NCBI GenBank assembly: GCA_035307785.1
Contig: DATGHS010000031.1
Coordinates: 1 to 11,493 of the forward strand
From: DATGHS01 sp035307785
GTDB lineage: Bacteria > Planctomycetota > Planctomycetia > Gemmatales > Gemmataceae
Direction of reading: 5' to 3'
Length of the DNA: 11,493 nucleotides
The notes below the pieces were generated by a model. It was not told the origin of the DNA, made no database searches, and saw nothing but the letters and a program-made list of their open reading frames with translations. Below, piece by piece: positions 7,644 through 11,493 of the stretch (position 1 is its first letter; each line of letters begins with the position of its first letter). The position numbers were made by a program, and so were the translations under genes.

Positions 7644-8413
7644 CCATCGACGTCAACGTTCATCTGTCGCACTGGCCGTTTCGGCGTTTGCCGGGCGATG
7701 AACCGGCGGAGCTGGTTTCCCAGCCGCGCCGACTGGGCGTGCAATCGGCTTGGGCCGGTAGCTTCGATGCGCTACTGCATCGTGACCTCGCCGGGGTCAA
7801 TTCGCGCTTGGTGGAGGATTGCCGCAGGCACGGCAAGGATTTCCTCGTTCCCTTCGGCACCGTCAATCCATTGATGCCGTTCTGGGACGATGATTACAAC
7901 CGCTGTCGCGAAATGAAGATGCCGGGGCTACGGCTCTATCCGGCCTGGCATGGGTACTCGCTCAATCACCCCGAATTCGTGAAGTTGCTGCGCAAGGCGG
8001 CCGGCGATGGCATGATCGTGCAAATCGATTTGCGGCTCGAAGATGAGCGCACGCAACATCCTTTAGTGCGCCTTCAACCCGTCGCTCCGGCGCCCTTGCC
8101 GGAAGTCGTGGCGGCCATTCCACGTTTGCGGCTGGTGTTGCTCAACCATTTTGGCATTCTGAAACCAGAACTGCTCAGTAAAACCATTGCGGCCGGGCAA
8201 GTATTTGTGGATATCGCGACGGTGGAAGGCGTCGGCGGTATTGCAAAGCTGCTCGAAACTGTGCCCGCCGCGCGCGTGCTGTTCGGTTCGCATTTCCCAT
8301 TCTTCTATTTCGAAGCGGCCGAACTTAAGATGAAGGAATCGAATTTGGAACCGGCCATCGAGAAGGCAATTCGGAGTGAGAACGCGAAACGATTGCTAAC
8401 GGGCAGCCAGTAA
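7640..8413 (+). CDS. Amidohydrolase-fold protein with altered metal site
   Basis: 257 residues, same fold family as the preceding gene. GTG start at 7640 within the GTGA overlap, with aaaggg a few bases upstream; translational coupling is likely. The N-terminal motif is DVNVH (Asp4, Asn6, His8) in place of HxH. NHFG (His170) corresponds to the second barrel His, and the usual terminal GSD motif reads GSHFPFFYFEAAELK with His218 in place of Asp. Two ligand positions are thus changed compared with its neighbour. It may bind metal differently, have another activity, or act as a non-catalytic partner; heteromer formation with the neighbour is inference from the overlap and shared fold. MKMPGLRLYPAWHGY (about 92-106) matches the barrel strand that carries GVKLW in its partner. 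Confidence 0.82.
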   Translation: MTIDVNVHLSHWPFRRLPGDEPAELVSQPRRLGVQSAWAGSFDALLHRDLAGVNSRLVEDCRRHGKDFLVPFGTVNPLMPFWDDDYNRCREMKMPGLRLYPAWHGYSLNHPEFVKLLRKAAGDGMIVQIDLRLEDERTQHPLVRLQPVAPAPLPEVVAAIPRLRLVLLNHFGILKPELLSKTIAAGQVFVDIATVEGVGGIAKLLETVPAARVLFGSHFPFFYFEAAELKMKESNLEPAIEKAIRSENAKRLLTGSQ

Positions 8414-8500
8414 ATAGCAAATCGCCAACGCTTGCCGCTGTCGCGAGTTGTAACCATAGCCGACCCGCCCGAAGTTGCCCCATTCCTTTGTGAGCAATTC

Positions 8501-9526
8501 ATGAACCGGACATACCATATTCCGATTATTGGCGCACTTCTAGTCATCGCTTTATTCGCGGGGCCCGGCCCCGCTCAGGACATGAATCGCCAGGCGGGCA
8601 AATTCTCGCTCGACGGCCAGGCTACCACCGTGGCCATGTGTTCGAAGTATGAGTACCTGGCCTTCGGTTTGAAGTCAGGCGCGCTCAGCATCTTCGCGGT
8701 GAAAGAAGGCAAGCCGGTTTTTGCCAATGCCTGGAAAGGGCACGACAAGGCCGTAACTTGCATGGTCTTTTCCGCCGATGACAAAAAAGTGGCAAGCGGC
8801 GGCATGGATGGGCAGATAAGGCTTTGGGATACGGCCAAGAGCGCAGAGCACGCCGTTACGAAAGAGCTGGCAGCGAAAGCTCAGCCGGAGCACAAAATCA
8901 AGGCACACACCGGCGGAGTGTACGGCCTCGGCTTCAGTCCGGATGGCAAGCGCCTGGCTAGCGCGGGGGCCGACGGAGCCATCAAGGTCTGGAACACAGC
9001 CACCGGCGAATTGCTGTTTACTTTTCCAGCAGTGCACAAGGGCGGAGCACGTGCCGTGGCCTACAGCCCCGATGGCCAATCCATCGTAAGCGGCGGCATG
9101 GACAAGACCGTGAAAATCTGGGAGGCCAAGGCCGGTGGCAAATTGATAAAGAGCCTCGACCATCCTGCCCCGGTGTATTGTGTGGCCGTTAATGTGGATG
9201 GGTCGCGCATTGCTTCGGGCACCGGTTTAAATGATGTGCAAGCGCATGTGATTCTTTGGGATTGGAACAAGGGCAAAGAAATTACCGATTTCAAGGGCCA
9301 CTCTGACATCGTGACGGGCGTCGTATTTCACCCTACCGAGGATCGGCTCTTGTCGTGCAGCAAAGACACCACAATCCGCGTTTGGGATCTGGAGAAAAAG
9401 GAAGAGCTGTACATGGACAAGCACCGCGATGCAGTGACCGGCCTCAGCTTCGCCGGCGACGGCAAATTCTTCGCCACGGCCAGTGCCGAGATTATTTTCC
9501 TGTGGCAGGGAACGCCGAAGAAGTAG
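8501..9526 (+). CDS. Secreted seven-bladed WD40 repeat protein
   Basis: 341 residues from ATG 8501. The frame is open to a TTG at 8432, but the residues that would be added do not look like a signal sequence and separate the start from one, so I took the ATG; its ribosome binding site is weak (gtgag). Residues 1-26 are a signal peptide (hydrophobic IIGALLVIALFAG, cleavage near PAQ-D). Seven WD40 blades can be placed: about 41-75 (degenerate), 80-110 (GHDKAV to IRLWD), 135-165 (AHTGGV to IKVWN), 179-208 (VHKGGA to VKIWE), 221-255 (longer, with an insertion around DVQAHVILWDW), 266-296 (GHSDIV to IRVWD) and 308-335 (KHRDAV to IFLW). This makes a closed propeller with no attached kinase or catalytic domain, so it likely serves as a protein-interaction scaffold in the periplasm or envelope. 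It lies 87 bases after the amidohydrolase pair on the same strand; read-through is possible but not shown. Confidence 0.9.
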   Translation: MNRTYHIPIIGALLVIALFAGPGPAQDMNRQAGKFSLDGQATTVAMCSKYEYLAFGLKSGALSIFAVKEGKPVFANAWKGHDKAVTCMVFSADDKKVASGGMDGQIRLWDTAKSAEHAVTKELAAKAQPEHKIKAHTGGVYGLGFSPDGKRLASAGADGAIKVWNTATGELLFTFPAVHKGGARAVAYSPDGQSIVSGGMDKTVKIWEAKAGGKLIKSLDHPAPVYCVAVNVDGSRIASGTGLNDVQAHVILWDWNKGKEITDFKGHSDIVTGVVFHPTEDRLLSCSKDTTIRVWDLEKKEELYMDKHRDAVTGLSFAGDGKFFATASAEIIFLWQGTPKK

Positions 9527-9547
9527 AAGTCAGAGGTCAGAAGTCAG
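9527..9547. repeat. Three tandem copies of a 7-bp GTCAG-type unit
   Basis: Directly after the WD40 stop codon lie aagtcag, aggtcag and aagtcag (9527-9533, 9534-9540, 9541-9547), three adjacent 7-base units. They resemble the gagtcag units that make up the arms of insertion 2 in dnaE2, so this may be a remnant or a solo arm of the same repeat family (inference). Confidence 0.6.
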
Positions 9548-9572
9548 ATTGGGGAAGTAGAGAGTTGAGGTG

Positions 9573-9617
9573 TTTACGTTTCGCGCACGCTTAGGGACTC
9601 TGTGCGCGAAACGTAAA
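9573..9617. repeat. Perfect 16-bp inverted repeat, possible bidirectional terminator
   Basis: tttacgtttcgcgcac at 9573-9588 is an exact reverse complement of 9602-9617, with a 13-base loop. It sits between two convergent genes (stops at 9526 and 9662), the usual place for a shared terminator. Neither strand has a T-run after the stem, so it is not a classical intrinsic terminator; it could also be a repetitive extragenic palindrome or a protein-binding site. Confidence 0.75.
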
Positions 9618-9661
9618 GGTTCGAAGCGCTCGCCGTCAACTGACGACCAGCACCGTATGCA

Positions 9662-10633
9662 TCATTTGGCCGCTACATCCTCGAACGAGAATTTCCGCTC
9701 CATCTTGTCGTGCGGCTTGCCGGCGACTTCCACGTAGGGGTAAATAAAGAAGTTCAACGGCTTGCCCATTTGCGGCGGGTTCAAGGTGATGTCACGGCCG
9801 GTGCTGAACTGCACGCGATTCTCGGTGAGATTGCCGAAGTAATACTCCGTCATCTTCGGGTTCTTGTTGGCTTCGGAGATATCCACCGGAATCCAGCCTT
9901 TGCCCTCGGGCTTGAACCAGGCCCAGCAATGGTAGCCGGGGATTTCGCCCTGGCCGTGCTTCTCGGGTAGCGGAAAACCAATTTCGAACTTGGCCGGCAT
10001 CTTGTGCGCCCGTGTGAGCGAGATGAACAGGCTGTGGAAATCGCTGCAATTGCCGAAACGGCTGTCGCAAGCCCAGGTGGAATCGCCCCGGCCCCAGCCC
10101 GTGCCTTCTTTACTGTAGCGCATGTGCATGTTGACCAGGTCATAAAACAGCCGGGCGGCCGCCAGGTTGTCATCGGGGGTGGCTTTGCCCTGTAGCAACG
10201 TCAGCGGCTTACCGTCGATGGGCACCAGTGCGTCGGCCTTCAAGAATCGCGCCAACTGTTCCATGGTTTCGGTCACCTTGGCTTCACCGCGAACCTCGTG
10301 GCGCGTGACGCGATAGACCATCTTCACTGCCAGCGTGCCGTCGGCTTTGGCCGGTGCTTCGAAATACAAGCTCCGGTTGCCGTATTCCGACTCGACCGAA
10401 ATTTTTCCTTTTACGGGCAATTCCTCGCTCTCTATGGCAACTTCCTGCTGCTCGTTGTTCGGCGGTACCGGCAGCCAGACGTGGGCCATCTCGCCCGTAG
10501 GAAGATCTTTGAGCGTCGCCGCATAGGTGAAGAGAAAAGCTCGGCTTTTGGGCTTCTCTTCGGCAACCGCGAACGACGACAGCAAACCGATTACGGCCGC
10601 CGCCATCAAGAGGCAGTTTCGAACTTTTGCCAT
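9662..10633 (-). CDS. Secreted transglutaminase-like superfamily protein
   Basis: 323 residues, ATG at 10633 with a strong ggagg five bases upstream. Residues 1-24 form a signal peptide (CLLMAAAVIGLLSSFAVA), so it acts outside the cytoplasm. The N-terminal ~150 residues are a beta-rich domain beginning FLFTYAATLKDLPTGEMAHVWLPVPP, as in bacterial transglutaminase-like proteins. The core has the full triad: Cys196 in FGNCSDFHSLF, His235 in GYHCWAWF and Asp251 in WIPVDISEA. Such proteins are thought to be proteases or amide-bond hydrolases, less often cross-linkers; the substrate is unknown. The C-terminal part (NPPQMGKPLNFFIYPYVEVAGK) is also typical of the family. It is convergent with the WD40 gene and divergent from the NUDIX gene. 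Confidence 0.9.
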   Translation of the reverse strand: MAKVRNCLLMAAAVIGLLSSFAVAEEKPKSRAFLFTYAATLKDLPTGEMAHVWLPVPPNNEQQEVAIESEELPVKGKISVESEYGNRSLYFEAPAKADGTLAVKMVYRVTRHEVRGEAKVTETMEQLARFLKADALVPIDGKPLTLLQGKATPDDNLAAARLFYDLVNMHMRYSKEGTGWGRGDSTWACDSRFGNCSDFHSLFISLTRAHKMPAKFEIGFPLPEKHGQGEIPGYHCWAWFKPEGKGWIPVDISEANKNPKMTEYYFGNLTENRVQFSTGRDITLNPPQMGKPLNFFIYPYVEVAGKPHDKMERKFSFEDVAAK

Positions 10634-10742
10634 ACAATCCTCCAGAGGTTTCGAGTGCCAATCAGTCCGTATTCCTGGACGAATGAAAACAACGCCGCAT
10701 TCGCCATAAGTGGTACTTATTTAAAAGATATAACGTTAGCTT
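10634..10742. promoter_or_regulatory. Divergent promoter region with a small inverted repeat
   Basis: 109 bases between the transglutaminase start (minus) and the NUDIX start (plus). The half nearer the NUDIX gene is unusually AT-rich (10706-10737) and holds an inverted repeat, ataagt-ggt-acttat (10706-10720), plus the small palindrome taacgtta (10731-10738) just before the ATG. This fits a promoter with an operator, but no -35/-10 pair can be assigned with confidence. No ribosome binding site is seen before ATG 10743, so the NUDIX mRNA could be leaderless or nearly so. Confidence 0.4.
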
Positions 10743-11273
10743 ATGAGCCACGATCCCGCTGGGGAACTGGTCGATGTACTCGACGATCAAGGCCGCGTGA
10801 TCGGTCAGGTTACGCGGCGAGAAATGCGCGCCCGGCGATTGCCGCATCGGGCCACCTATCTGCTGGTGTTCAACCGGAAGGTGGAGCTATTCATCCATCA
10901 GCGCACGGCGACCAAAGATGTTTATCCTTCGCATTGGGATTTGACCATCGGCGGTGTCGTGGCTGCCGGCGAATCGTTTGATGAAGGGGCGAAGCGCGAG
11001 GGCTTGGAAGAGCTGGGCGTGGCTATCGAACCCGTGCCGCTGTTCCCGTTTCGTTACTCCGACGAGCGCTCCGCGGTGCAGGGCATGGTCTATCGCGTGC
11101 AGCACGGTGGGCCGTTTCGCTTGCAGCCAGAGGAGATTGTCCGCGGAGAATTCGTGGCGTTGAAAGATTTGCCGAAGCGATTGTACGAAGCGCCATTCTG
11201 CCCCGACGGCATCGAAGTCTGGAAGGAATATGAAAGGCATGGAAAGCCCAGGGACGGCAGTCCCTGGGGCTAG
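10743..11273 (+). CDS. NUDIX hydrolase, YfcD/IDI-like
   Basis: 176 residues, cytoplasmic. NUDIX enzymes cleave nucleoside diphosphates linked to another group; this subgroup resembles E. coli YfcD and isopentenyl-diphosphate isomerase, and its substrate is not settled. Features: ELVDVLDDQGRVIGQVTRREM at the N-terminus, a hallmark of the subgroup; RATYLLVFN; QRTATKDVYPSHWDLTIGGVV leading into the Nudix box, residues 71-93 (G-x5-E-x7-RE-x2-EE-x-G-x). The metal-binding Glu86, Glu89 and Glu90 are present. Gly87 stands where the consensus has a hydrophobic residue, which YfcD-type boxes also relax (Ala). The last residues (about KPRDGSPWG) are encoded by a palindrome and look like an extension. 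No Shine-Dalgarno is visible; the start was chosen because the homology begins right after it. Confidence 0.88.
   Translation: MSHDPAGELVDVLDDQGRVIGQVTRREMRARRLPHRATYLLVFNRKVELFIHQRTATKDVYPSHWDLTIGGVVAAGESFDEGAKREGLEELGVAIEPVPLFPFRYSDERSAVQGMVYRVQHGGPFRLQPEEIVRGEFVALKDLPKRLYEAPFCPDGIEVWKEYERHGKPRDGSPWG
11247..11268. repeat. Palindrome forming the 3' end of the NUDIX gene
   Basis: cccagggac (11247-11255) pairs exactly with gtccctggg (11260-11268) around the loop ggca; the flanks agcc/gct could extend it with one bulge. It lies just before the stop codon at 11271-11273 and two bases from the end of the convergent gene. No T-run follows, so it looks more like a REP-type palindrome than a standard terminator, though it may stop transcription from both sides. 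Confidence 0.65.
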
Positions 11274-11275
11274 CG

Positions 11276-11493
11276 CTACACCGCCCCCAACCCCGGCCCG
11301 TCCAACAATCCCGTCTCCATCTTGCCGTCAGTAATCTTGAACATGCCCGGAAAGCGTGGTTCCCACGGCTTGTTCGCCGCGGGGCAGTATTGCCGGGCGT
11401 TCGACTCAATTGCGGCCACTGTGGGAACATGCGCCGCCAGGCCGGCGGAATGGATAAGTGCGGCGCCGGGACAAGTGAGATCCTGCACGCAGA
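11276..11493 (-). CDS. C-terminal fragment of a probable enolase-superfamily (mandelate racemase-like) enzyme
   Basis: About 72 residues are visible; the gene continues beyond the right edge, so the GTG at 11488 is not its real start. The segment DLTCPGAALIHSAGLAAHVP, followed by AAIESNARQYCPAANKPW and FPGMFKITDGKMETGLLDGPGLG, resembles the C-terminal end of mandelate racemase/muconate-lactonising-type proteins, where the last barrel strands are followed by a product like '...DG-x-GLGV'. The ending DGPGLGAV fits that family. The assignment is from recall of the family pattern and is moderate; the catalytic residues lie outside the window. It is convergent with the NUDIX gene, with only 2 bases between stops. 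Confidence 0.55.
   Translation of the reverse strand, partial: CVQDLTCPGAALIHSAGLAAHVPTVAAIESNARQYCPAANKPWEPRFPGMFKITDGKMETGLLDGPGLGAV

Noticed and set aside
8432..8500. TTG start at 8432 for the WD40 gene
   Set aside because: Adds 23 residues ahead of a clear signal peptide that begins at ATG 8501.

Overview
The window looks like chromosomal DNA from a planctomycete (Pirellulales- or Gemmatales-like). The main reason is the large secreted protein joining a planctomycete-type cytochrome c domain to DUF1549 and DUF1553, a family strongly expanded in Planctomycetota. High GC, many secreted proteins of lysosome-like or WD40 type, weakly organised operons and abundant short palindromic repeats fit the same picture. 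This assignment is inference from gene content; no rRNA or other phylogenetic marker is present, and I saw no tRNA, CRISPR array or transposase.

Layout. (1) 1-2826, plus strand: the C-terminal ~940 residues of an error-prone DNA polymerase III alpha-type subunit (DnaE2/ImuC); the gene begins left of the window. Its frame carries two in-frame palindromic insertions (about 1149-1237 and 1982-2125) in linkers between conserved blocks. (2) 2942-3541, plus: a small secreted protein of unknown function in less GC-rich DNA. (3) 3550-6732, minus: the PSCyt1-DUF1549-DUF1553 protein, convergent with the previous gene. (4) 6816-8413, plus: two amidohydrolase-fold (PF04909-like) genes overlapping by 4 bases, divergent from the cytochrome gene; the first has a complete metal site, the second has substitutions at two metal-ligand positions. 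(5) 8501-9526, plus: a secreted seven-bladed WD40 protein. (6) 9662-10633, minus: a secreted transglutaminase-like protein with a full Cys-His-Asp triad; a perfect 16-bp inverted repeat lies between it and the WD40 gene. (7) 10743-11273, plus: a NUDIX hydrolase of the YfcD/isopentenyl-diphosphate-isomerase-like type whose last codons form a palindrome. (8) 11276-11493, minus: the C-terminal end of a probable enolase-superfamily (mandelate racemase-like) protein.

How the parts relate. The only pair with clear evidence of co-expression is the amidohydrolase pair. The rest looks like a loosely organised chromosomal stretch: translesion synthesis polymerase, then periplasmic or envelope proteins, then house-cleaning or catabolic enzymes. 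The most unusual signal is the set of short palindromic elements inside or abutting coding sequence: two in the polymerase frame, one forming the end of the NUDIX gene, and a related GTCAG-type repeat plus a perfect hairpin after the WD40 gene. They suggest a family of small palindromic elements in this genome that can be tolerated within protein-coding frames, as known for Rickettsia palindromic elements.
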